In this document: positions 18,101 through 24,748 of the stretch, one piece after another
Layout: the number at the start of each line of letters is the position of its first letter
Numbering within the stretch: the stretch's first letter is position 1
Assembly: GCF_004684055.1 (NCBI RefSeq)
Contig: NZ_SRIB01000004.1
Span: 62,001 to 126,000 of the forward strand
Direction: 5' to 3'
DNA: 64,000 nucleotides
From: Soehngenia longivitae
Lineage (GTDB): Bacteria > Bacillota > Clostridia > Tissierellales > Tissierellaceae
Program-made: the position numbers and the translations under genes
Notes under the pieces: generated by a model
The model's database searches: none
The model's input: the letters and a program-made list of their open reading frames with translations, nothing else
What the model was told of the DNA's origin: nothing

Positions 18101-18841
18101 CACAACAGTTTCTAACCCAAGATTGATTTGAGTTAATTGTTGCTCTCTTTCTGTGTCTATTTGAGCTAATCCATTTTCTATTTCTTTCTTTCCATCATTT
18201 AAACTACTTTCTGTTTCCGCTAATTTTGCATCTACTTTTTTTAATATCTCGCTATTAAGATTATCAATCTTTGATTGATCAATCATAATTTCAACATTTT
18301 CCTCAATCAATCCTTGACCAGTAACAGATGCTACACCAGCAACGCTCTCGAATTGAGGAATAATCTCTTCATTTACAATCTTTGAAATTTCTCTTGTATC
18401 CTTACCTTCAATATCTACTGAAGAAACCATAATAGGTAACATATCAGGATTTAATCTCATTACCATAGGGCTTTGTACATAATCATTAAATCCAGCTTTC
18501 ACCATATCAAGATTACTACTTATTTCTATTATAGCTGAATCCATATTCACAGTAGAATTGAATTCAATTATTACCATTGACTGGTTTTCATTAGATGTTG
18601 ACTCAACATTTTTTACATCATTAATTGTAGAAACTGCCTGTTCAATTGGTCTAGTCACAGCTACTTCTACTTCCTCAGGACTTGCGCCTGGATACACCGT
18701 CATTATTACAACATAAGGCAGTTCTAGATTAGGTAATAAATCTGTCTTTAAGTTCATAAATGAAACGGCCCCTAACACAAGTACGAGTATTACTGCAACA
18801 ATTACTGTATAAGGCCTTTTTACACTTGATTTTGGTAGCAT
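15137..18841 (-). CDS. RND-family efflux transporter with coiled-coil insertion
   Basis: 1234-residue resistance-nodulation-division permease, expected to use the proton gradient to expel hydrophobic compounds. It starts with a membrane helix (about 11-30). The porter domain follows with TVYPGASPEEVEV and TRPIEQAV; a block of membrane helices includes SLAGLALGVGMLVDNSIVAI with the proton-relay Asp; and a second half repeats the layout. Between about 195 and 405, where AcrB has a short linker, lies a roughly 210-residue heptad-rich insertion (LAETESSLNDGKKEIENGLA and similar, two arms around a GGGTSPEYPG turn). No membrane-fusion or outer-membrane channel gene is nearby. ATG follows AAAGGAGG. 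Promoter and TetR operator are directly upstream. Confidence 0.93.
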   Translation of the reverse strand: MLPKSSVKRPYTVIVAVILVLVLGAVSFMNLKTDLLPNLELPYVVIMTVYPGASPEEVEVAVTRPIEQAVSTINDVKNVESTSNENQSMVIIEFNSTVNMDSAIIEISSNLDMVKAGFNDYVQSPMVMRLNPDMLPIMVSSVDIEGKDTREISKIVNEEIIPQFESVAGVASVTGQGLIEENVEIMIDQSKIDNLNSEILKKVDAKLAETESSLNDGKKEIENGLAQIDTEREQQLTQINLGLETVVSAKTEINKAEESINNGLQELYSNKKVIVNSIDEIDNQLDKLKIIEAALIAGGGTSPEYPGQTLDSIRAQKDILEAQKTELRNSLDTINDKISELDKQSKEIQNQKMDLIAQEANLNNAKLALTTQLDNAKTNLLNAQKELDEGYAEFEKAREDAFKQASLDGVITKDMISQILSAQNFSMPAGYVSDEDQEYVVKIGDKLSDIEEIKNLLLFDTGDDMIGKIYLSDVAEINMLNNLDENYTKVNNNDAVMLTMQKQSDYSTSEVAKGIRDKMEEISAKDPSIHFTPLLDQGIYIDIVINSVLDNIIYGGILAIFVLFIFLRDIRPTLIIALAIPISIVFAIALMYFGNISLNVISLAGLALGVGMLVDNSIVAIENIYRLRGEGYSSIKASVIGANEIAGAITASTLTTAVVFLPIVFTQGISRQLFTDMGLTIAFSLFASLLVALTLVPTMSSTILAKSSSKESKLFYKFINIYEKILRWTLKRKAIVLIVVALLLALSGVLSYSKGTEFIPAMESPQMLVTLDAPSEYDTDEVKELGNSVVAEILNLEGIDTVGAFLGGIQGFGQNTNQISLYVLLDEESGVKNSEIKAEIEKIANDMGVKLNVSESNMDISAIAGSGMEIIVKGPELDTLNTISEEVMEVMNSVEGISNVSNGLDDQNKEINITVNKELAMENNLTVAQVYAQISNIISTPRAATTLSNIQDEYPVIVVESASKNFTRSDLENLELEITNSDDKIKLTEIATITESDSMNSINRSNQSRYISVTGDIKTGYNIGILSREIEQKLDQINVPDGYAVQIAGQQELITSSMQDLVNMLILAIIFVYLIMVAQFQSLLLPFIVMFTVPLAFTGGLFALYFTNKPISLIAMLGLLILTGVVVNNGIVFVDYTNQLRDKGLEKKEALVLAGKTRMRPILMTAITTILGLITLSFGVGMGAEILQPLALVVVGGLSYATILTLFVVPCMYDILVRDKRRKVAELEEELNEI

Positions 18842-18861
18842 TTTAGTCCTCCTTTATTTTT

Positions 18862-18914
18862 TGACTGACTGGTCGGTCATGCTTAATTATAAAATTTAAT
18901 CTTTTGTTTGTCAA
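18862..18914 (-). promoter_or_regulatory. Consensus sigma-A promoter and TetR operator of the RND-tetR operon
   Basis: On the minus strand TTGACA (18914-18909) and TATAAT (18891-18886) are exactly 17 bases apart, a full consensus promoter. An 18-bp imperfect palindrome at 18862-18879 (minus-strand reading TGACCGACCAGTCAGTCA) begins about where transcription should start and ends 20 bases before the ATG. A repressor bound there would block elongation or initiation. Confidence 0.85.
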
Positions 18915-18930
18915 CGAAAATAAAAAAATT

Positions 18931-18958
18931 TATAGAAAGTGGAAATCCACTTTCTATA
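18931..18958 (-). terminator. Terminator of the selenoglutaredoxin gene
   Basis: A 28-base inverted repeat (arm TATAGAAAGTGGA, two-base centre) overlaps the glutaredoxin stop codon. It is followed on the minus strand by AATTTTTTTATTTT, a strong U-tract. It insulates the RND promoter just downstream. Confidence 0.9.
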
Positions 18959-19184
18959 AACCTAATAATTCATCAATCCTAGCTTTATCGAAACCGACTA
19001 TGATATTGCCTCCAATGTCGATTACTGGCACTCCTCTTTGCCCAGATTTTTGAACCATTTCAACAGCTTTTTCATAGTCCTTTGTAACATCATACTCAGT
19101 AAAATTTATACCTTTTTGTCTTAAGTAATCCTTTACTTTAGTACACCAAGGTCAAGTTGGAGTTGAATAAATTTTAATATCCAT
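18954..19184 (-). CDS. Selenocysteine-containing glutaredoxin-like protein (in-frame UGA = Sec11)
   Basis: 76-residue thioredoxin-fold redox protein that is only seen when the in-frame TGA at 19154-19152 is read through. The product starts MDIKIYSTPT, then Sec11-Pro-Trp-Cys14, which is the glutaredoxin/NrdH active-site motif CxxC with the first Cys replaced. It goes on to the cis-proline segment GQRGVPVIDIGG and ends with the family helix FDKARIDELLGL. Both sides of the TGA match the family without a gap, the ATG has GGGGGG six bases before it, and the stop lies in a terminator stem. A hairpin with a G-containing loop starts ten bases after the UGA, as a bacterial SECIS should. Selenoprotein glutaredoxins are known in some clostridia. 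A pseudogene is the less likely alternative. Confidence 0.88.
19120..19141 (-). promoter_or_regulatory. Putative bacterial SECIS element
   Basis: In the mRNA, CUAAAGUAA (19141-19133) pairs with UUACUUAAG (19128-19120) in eight of nine positions around an AGGA loop. The loop starts 20 bases after the UGA and has G at its second position. This fits the accepted bacterial pattern: an apical loop 16-37 bases past the UGA with a G among its first two bases. Confidence 0.65.
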
Positions 19185-19211
19185 GATAATCCCCCCGTTT
19201 ATCTTTTTATT

Positions 19212-19217
19212 ATTATA
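19212..19217 (-). promoter_or_regulatory. Extended -10 promoter of the selenoglutaredoxin gene
   Basis: The minus strand reads TGGTATAAT, an extended -10 box, 28 bases before the ATG. A weak -35 (TTGAAC) lies 15 bases upstream of it. No other promoter-like sequence is seen in the 83-base gap to the upstream gene. Confidence 0.5.
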
Positions 19218-19267
19218 CCAACATTTTAGCATGTTCAAACATTTCTGATGTAATATAAATTATAAAA

Positions 19268-21352
19268 TCAAAAAATCTTTTTATCAAATTCATCCAAATT
19301 ATATCTATGAATGAGATCAATAATTTTAAGAGAATATAATGGATCCGTCGCATAACCAGATCTCCTGATTGCCCAAGCTGCTTTATAAGGATCATTCATT
19401 ACATCTTCAAATGGATTATATCTATCATTATCTAATAAGAACTTTATATGATCATCCCAACTTTGCTGTGGAGAGGTGTATTTTTTAAACTTAGCATCCA
19501 CTACATATCTTACTCCATTATATACTTCCCAAGTTGTTGAAATTATATAAGGTTCATTATTCTTACTTTTTATTCCAAATAAATTATTAGACTTTTGCCC
19601 ACTGTATTTATCCGAAGGAACACTTTGTCCCCAACCAGTTTCTAAGATAGATTGTGCTATTTTAAAAGACTGAGAAATTAATTTATTGTTTGAATTTTTT
19701 GCTAAATTAGTGACAAAATTGATGTAATTGTTCTTTTCTGTAATGCTATATGGTCCATAAACATTACCAGTGTATACTTTGAAATTAATTTTTTCACTTT
19801 CTATTAAATTCCCATTATAGTTTGCAGTAGCATATACATACCAATTTCCAGTTTCATTAGCTAATGGTTTAAATTGACTTTCAAAATTATTTGCAGTTAT
19901 TATTTTCTTAATATTTTTTTCGCTATTGATGAAAACGAATTTTACATCACTAACTTTTACATTGCTTAAAACATTAATGGACTTGCCATTAGAAAGTACA
20001 ACTTCATTAGGTCCAATTCCGTTCAAATAAAGACTTGGCTTGCCATCTATGACAACTTTAATAGGCTTAGAATTTATTTGTTTTCCAGAAGTATCTTTTA
20101 CTCTCACTAATAATTCTTTTTCTCCAGAGTCACTTGGTGAAGGAATGTATTTAAAACTCCCATAAGGAATCGTAGTTAATATTTTTTCTGTATTCGTATT
20201 TGGAGCTCTTAAAACATATTGTGTTTCTATACAATCAAAATTTCTTACTGCATTAAGTGTAATTGGTTTATTTACGATAGAATTTTCTTTAACCCCCGTT
20301 AAAGACAAAGACTTATCTACACCAATAGAGATATCATAATCTTTGCTTGCCACTATATTTGAATTTAAATCGTAAGCATTTACAGTTATTAAATAATCAC
20401 CCTTTTCATTATAATTAGGTGCCCAAGTAGTAGTCCCGTATGGATCAAAATTATCTAAAGTTTTAATTTTCCCAGTTGTTATATTAGTAAGAACATATTC
20501 TACTTTTAATAATGAAAAATTAGTCTGTGGAGTTAATTTTAATTGATTTCTAAATTCATTATTATTTTCTAACTCCAATATCGATATTTGGGGATTTACA
20601 TCAATTATTACTTTTTCAGCTGAAGCAGCTAATAACTTGTTATTAGCATCATATGCAGCTAAGACTAGTATTTTTTCTCCATTGTGTTCTGTATATGGAA
20701 GAAATTCTATCATATCGTCGATTAATTTTGACTGAAAAGCCACATGTCCTGTATGGTTATTAGGATCAAGAACTAGTAGTCTGATGTAGCTAGTATCATT
20801 TTTGATATTTCCCCCTATTTTATAAGTAATATTGGTTCTTCCATTAATTATTTGATTATTTTTAATAGACAATATATCTAAATCATAATACTTATTTCTA
20901 TTAGAGCTATTTTGCGAATTTATCTCAACGGTCTTTGTGGCTTCATTGTATTTAATGCCTATGTTAAAAGCTTCTCCCATAATTCTAATAGGTACATAAG
21001 TAAGATTATTGTGTATTATTGGTTTAGTATCAATTACTTCATAATCCAAATCGTCATATTTTACAATTTGGCTATCTATCACTAAGCCAATTGATCTTTC
21101 ACCCATCTTTGCAAAAACACGTCTATTTGATTCATCCCACTCAACATCCCCGCCTAAATTTTCTGTGATAAACCTTATTGGGACTAAAGTTCTGTCATCT
21201 CTAATGATTGGTTGTGCTAATTGTGTATAATCTTTACCATCGATTAGTATTTTTAATTCAGCTGCTTGGCTTTCATTGCAACCAGTAAATGCTAGTATTA
21301 AAAACATTGTAATTATAACTAAATATTTATTATGTTTATTATATTTATTCAT
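19268..21352 (-). CDS. Secreted cell-wall hydrolase: copper-amine-oxidase-N domain, Ig-like repeats, glucosaminidase
   Basis: 694-residue exported protein. The N-terminus is a signal sequence with a hydrophobic stretch and AFTGC at 21-25, a possible but imperfect lipobox; cleavage after SQA is the alternative. Residues about 30-145 form a copper amine oxidase N-terminal-like domain (twice DRTLVPIRF/NLTYVPIRI), common in clostridial wall proteins. About 160-540 hold repeated Ig-like units starting with PQISI-, SLSLTG- and PSLYLNG-type strands. The last ~150 residues are a GH73-type N-acetylglucosaminidase with the catalytic-Glu segment SILETGWGQS, NLFGIKS and SWDDHIKFL. ATG is two bases after the GNAT stop with AAGGGG before it. 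Probable peptidoglycan remodelling enzyme. Confidence 0.88.
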   Translation of the reverse strand: MNKYNKHNKYLVIITMFLILAFTGCNESQAAELKILIDGKDYTQLAQPIIRDDRTLVPIRFITENLGGDVEWDESNRRVFAKMGERSIGLVIDSQIVKYDDLDYEVIDTKPIIHNNLTYVPIRIMGEAFNIGIKYNEATKTVEINSQNSSNRNKYYDLDILSIKNNQIINGRTNITYKIGGNIKNDTSYIRLLVLDPNNHTGHVAFQSKLIDDMIEFLPYTEHNGEKILVLAAYDANNKLLAASAEKVIIDVNPQISILELENNNEFRNQLKLTPQTNFSLLKVEYVLTNITTGKIKTLDNFDPYGTTTWAPNYNEKGDYLITVNAYDLNSNIVASKDYDISIGVDKSLSLTGVKENSIVNKPITLNAVRNFDCIETQYVLRAPNTNTEKILTTIPYGSFKYIPSPSDSGEKELLVRVKDTSGKQINSKPIKVVIDGKPSLYLNGIGPNEVVLSNGKSINVLSNVKVSDVKFVFINSEKNIKKIITANNFESQFKPLANETGNWYVYATANYNGNLIESEKINFKVYTGNVYGPYSITEKNNYINFVTNLAKNSNNKLISQSFKIAQSILETGWGQSVPSDKYSGQKSNNLFGIKSKNNEPYIISTTWEVYNGVRYVVDAKFKKYTSPQQSWDDHIKFLLDNDRYNPFEDVMNDPYKAAWAIRRSGYATDPLYSLKIIDLIHRYNLDEFDKKIF

Positions 21353-21354
21353 CC

Positions 21355-21894
21355 TTATCCCCTTTGCATAAAAAATTCTTCCCTTGTCATTGAATAACAA
21401 CAATCGTCATAGATATTCCCGTCATAGTTAACTGTAGCTTTTCTCAAAGTTCCTTCATAAACAAATCCACATTTTAAAATAACATTTTTTGATCTTTCAT
21501 TAAAAGGGTAGTGGTAAACAGAAAGAATATCGGTAGATAATTCCATAAAAGCATATTCTATAAGAGCCTTTGAAGCTTCAGTAGCGTAACCCTTTCCCCA
21601 ATAATTTTCGCTTAAGACATACCCTAGCATTTTTGCTTCTTTGTTATCCCTTTTTCTGTCTCTATGTAATCCAATGGAGCCAATGACTTTCTTTTCAGTT
21701 TTCAATTCAATTGCCCATACTTCATCACTTAAAATAAAATTTCTTAAAATCAGTAATGATTCTTCTTTTGATTTATGAAAATCCCAACCAGCATTTGGCC
21801 CAACATTTGGATTTTTAGCATATTCATAAAAATCGCTTAAATCTGATAATTTAAATCTCCTAAGTATTAATCTATCCGTCTCTATATCTTTCAA
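21355..21894 (-). CDS. GNAT-family N-acetyltransferase (RimJ/RimL-like)
   Basis: 179-residue acetyltransferase of the RimJ/RimL branch, acting on a protein N-terminus or small amine with acetyl-CoA. It begins IETDRLILRRFKLSDLSDF, the hallmark start of this branch. The acetyl-CoA loop is LSENYWGKGYATEASKALIEYAF, followed by NERSKNVILKCGFVYEGTLRKA. Start is TTG with AAGGATGTGG upstream; no in-frame ATG fits better. It overlaps nothing but ends two bases before the wall hydrolase gene, so the two are coupled in translation; a functional link is not evident. Confidence 0.92.
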   Translation of the reverse strand: MKDIETDRLILRRFKLSDLSDFYEYAKNPNVGPNAGWDFHKSKEESLLILRNFILSDEVWAIELKTEKKVIGSIGLHRDRKRDNKEAKMLGYVLSENYWGKGYATEASKALIEYAFMELSTDILSVYHYPFNERSKNVILKCGFVYEGTLRKATVNYDGNIYDDCCYSMTREEFFMQRG

Positions 21895-21920
21895 TTTACC
21901 ACATCCTTACTATATTGTTT

Positions 21921-23669
21921 TTATCTCCTAAAATCCTCTTTGATAATATCTATTAAGATATCTACTAAATTTGGGTCAAATTGCGTACCAGAATTTTTAC
22001 GTATTTCTTCAATTGCTTGTTCAATAGTAAGCTTTTTCTTGTACGGTTTATCTTTAATCATAGAATCAAAAGCATCAATTATAGATGCTATCCTTGAATA
22101 TAGGGGTATTGATTCACCACTTATCCCCCTTGGATATCCTTTTCCATCCCATCTTTCATGATGGTACAAAATATAATCTGCTATATTGGATAATTCCTTA
22201 GATGCCATTGCTATTCTATATCCCATCTCTGGATGTTTTTTAATAATCTCCCACTCATCGTCAGTTAGTTTTTCAGGTTTATTCAATATTTCAGAATCTA
22301 TGGTTATTTTCCCAACATCATTTACTGAGCAAAGTGTAGTAATCATATCTATTAAGTCTTGTTCCCAACCAAGTTTTATTCCAAGTTTTAAAATTAAGTC
22401 ATCAAAAAATTCACTTAAATCATATGGTGTCGGCTCTTTATATTCTAATACTTCTCTGATCGCTTCAATATAAGTCTTCTGTAGATTTTTTCTTCGATTT
22501 AATTTTTCAGTATACATTAAATCTTCTGCTATTTCTATACTTTCTTCTATACCGGATTCAAACGAATCCATAGTATGCCCACCAATTGACAAACTAATTT
22601 TTATAGGGTTTAATTGATTAGAACTATTGAATCCTTCAATATTCTTTTTAATTCTCTCAATTACTTTATTGCATTCTTTTTTGTCAGTGTTTGGAAGAAA
22701 AATTATAAATTCATCTCCTCCATATCTTATAATTATATCACTATTTCTAGTAGAATTCTTTAATATTTGAGCAACGTCTTTTATTAACTTATCACCATAT
22801 ACGTGTCCAAACCCGTCATTTACAAATTTAAGTCCATCTATGTCTGCAAAAATAATGGATAATGGTATAAACCTATCTTCATTTATACTTTTTGTTATAA
22901 TGTCTAGATAGTTTCTATTATAAACATTTGATAATTTATCTATATTTACAAAACTTTCTTCATCTAATTTAGATTTTTCTACTTTTGACAAATCCATTAA
23001 AATAGTAACCATGTAATTTATATGATGTTGTTTGTCTACTATTGGAAATCCTATTTCTAATAAATACTTATATTTATTAGAATCATTTAAAATTTGATAT
23101 TTTATCATATAATGCTCTTCATTTTTAATTGCATTTGCAACTCTAATTTCTCTAAACTCTCTGTTTTCCTTATCTTCCAATTCATCTAAATAATACATTA
23201 AATCTATATTCTCATGATTCTTGTTAATTCCAAAAAAACTATTAAAATTTTCTGAAAAATAGAAAGGAATTTTTGTATCTAAGTCTATAATGTAAAATGC
23301 AAATGGTAATTCTTTAATTTTCATATCTATGATCTCATTAATAGTATTGATTAAATCATAGATTTCAATAATAATCATATATTTATACGCTTGCAATGGT
23401 AATAATTTCATGATGTAAACCATGTTATCCTTTATAATGTAATTTGATTTTAAATTATCACTTATGTAATTATATAAGTCATAAAAATCTATATTGTCCG
23501 AATAGTTTAATTCTGAATTACAAGTTTTAAAAAAGACCTTACAGACATCATCAAATCCTATACTTGATTCAATTAAATCAAACCCACATATAGTATCTTT
23601 ATCTAATAGGGCTTGTATTAATGCGTATTCAAATTTATTATTCTTTGTTCTTTCACCTAATTTATCCAT
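21921..23669 (-). CDS. Diguanylate cyclase with degenerate HD-GYP domain
   Basis: 582-residue predicted cytosolic signalling protein. An N-terminal region of unknown type (1-120) leads to a PAS-like sensor (about 120-235). A GGDEF domain follows with intact active site GGDEF at 317-321 and an inhibitory RxxD site at 308-311, so c-di-GMP synthesis with product feedback is expected. Residues about 400-582 are HD-GYP-like: HHERWDGKGYP at 503-513 and the GTQFDPNLV motif are kept. The HD dyad, however, reads N450-D451 and the first metal His position is Asp417, so phosphodiesterase activity is doubtful. ATG follows AAGGGG. No c-di-GMP effector is visible nearby. Confidence 0.9.
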   Translation of the reverse strand: MDKLGERTKNNKFEYALIQALLDKDTICGFDLIESSIGFDDVCKVFFKTCNSELNYSDNIDFYDLYNYISDNLKSNYIIKDNMVYIMKLLPLQAYKYMIIIEIYDLINTINEIIDMKIKELPFAFYIIDLDTKIPFYFSENFNSFFGINKNHENIDLMYYLDELEDKENREFREIRVANAIKNEEHYMIKYQILNDSNKYKYLLEIGFPIVDKQHHINYMVTILMDLSKVEKSKLDEESFVNIDKLSNVYNRNYLDIITKSINEDRFIPLSIIFADIDGLKFVNDGFGHVYGDKLIKDVAQILKNSTRNSDIIIRYGGDEFIIFLPNTDKKECNKVIERIKKNIEGFNSSNQLNPIKISLSIGGHTMDSFESGIEESIEIAEDLMYTEKLNRRKNLQKTYIEAIREVLEYKEPTPYDLSEFFDDLILKLGIKLGWEQDLIDMITTLCSVNDVGKITIDSEILNKPEKLTDDEWEIIKKHPEMGYRIAMASKELSNIADYILYHHERWDGKGYPRGISGESIPLYSRIASIIDAFDSMIKDKPYKKKLTIEQAIEEIRKNSGTQFDPNLVDILIDIIKEDFRR

Positions 23670-23822
23670 AATTAGGACCCCTTAAAGTTTATTTATTTTA
23701 TTTTATATACCCAATTTCCATCTTATAAAGAATTTTCATCTAAATTTCACAAATATGTTATGAATTTAAATTGTTTTTGTGTTATACTTACATAGTAATT
23801 AATTGATGAGAGGAGAAATATA

Positions 23823-24707
23823 ATGAAATTTAATGCAAAAAAATTAGTTGTTTTGCTACTTCTAATTAGTATAACTAGTATTTTACTTATAGGTTGTAGT
23901 AGCTCTAGTTCAGATGAGATAGTGGCTGAGGTAAATGATGTTAAAATTACAAAAGAAGAGTTTTATGACTATTTAGTTAGTCAAAATGGGGATGAGGCAT
24001 TAAACGCTTTAATACTAGACAAAATAATAGAATTAGAGCTAGAAGAAAACAATATAGAGATTACGCAAGACCAAATAGATGCTGAATATCAAAAAGCTGT
24101 TGAATCTTATGGCGATGAAGCTACTATGGAGCAAGCTCTAGCATATTATGGGTATACAAAAGATGAATTTTTAAAAAATATAAAAATGAATCTTAGCATA
24201 GAAGCTTTAATTGAACCATCTATAACAATTACAGATGAGGAAATAGAAGCATATTTTGAAGAGAATAAAGATGATTTTAATGAAGCTGAACAAGTTAAAG
24301 CCAGTCATATTCTTTTAGATACTGAAGAAGAAGCAAAAGATGTATTGGCGAAAATTCAATCTGGCGATTCTTTTGAGGACCTAGCTAAAGAATATTCAAC
24401 AGATACAGCAACTGCAACAAATGGTGGAGATTTAGGCTACTTTACAAAAGATGAAATGGTTGAAGAATTTTCTAACGCAGCATTTTCATTAAATAAAGAT
24501 GAAATTAGTGAACCAATTAAAACCACTTATGGATATCATATTATAAAAGTAACAGATAAAAAAGAAGCTAAGGTAGCAACTTTAGAAGATTCCAAAGAAG
24601 AAATAAGAGAAATATTAAAAGATCAAAAAATTCAAGAACAATATCCAACTTGGTATCAAAATGTACAAACAAAATACACGATAAAAAATAACTTAAAAAC
24701 AAATTAG
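23823..24707 (+). CDS. prsA: PrsA-like foldase lipoprotein
   Basis: 294-residue lipoprotein parvulin that helps fold exported proteins on the outer face of the membrane. The signal sequence ends in a clear lipobox, LIGC, with the lipidated Cys25, followed by a Ser-rich linker. The helical chaperone part (about 35-150) is followed by a PpiC domain with ASHILLDTEEEAK, EYSTDTATATNGGDLGYF, MVEEFSNAAF and TTYGYHIIKV. Lys/Glu-rich C-terminus is normal. ATG after GAGAGGAGAAATAT. It is divergent from the GGDEF gene and ends in a strong terminator shared with the convergent symporter gene. It resembles the signal-less parvulin at 8238. Confidence 0.93.
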   Translation: MKFNAKKLVVLLLLISITSILLIGCSSSSSDEIVAEVNDVKITKEEFYDYLVSQNGDEALNALILDKIIELELEENNIEITQDQIDAEYQKAVESYGDEATMEQALAYYGYTKDEFLKNIKMNLSIEALIEPSITITDEEIEAYFEENKDDFNEAEQVKASHILLDTEEEAKDVLAKIQSGDSFEDLAKEYSTDTATATNGGDLGYFTKDEMVEEFSNAAFSLNKDEISEPIKTTYGYHIIKVTDKKEAKVATLEDSKEEIREILKDQKIQEQYPTWYQNVQTKYTIKNNLKTN

Positions 24708-24712
24708 ACTAT

Positions 24713-24748
24713 AAAAAAATCACCCTAATGCATTAGGGTGATTTTTTT
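24713..24748. terminator. Bidirectional terminator
   Basis: A 36-base perfect palindrome (arm core AATCACCCTAATG) with seven A on one side and seven T on the other. It separates prsA from the convergent NSS symporter gene. Confidence 0.93.

Noticed and set aside
18954-19184. Glutaredoxin gene as pseudogene with a nonsense mutation.
   Set aside because: The stop is exactly TGA, exactly at the redox-active position, with a SECIS-like hairpin, intact flanks, promoter and terminator, and an mnmH gene nearby.
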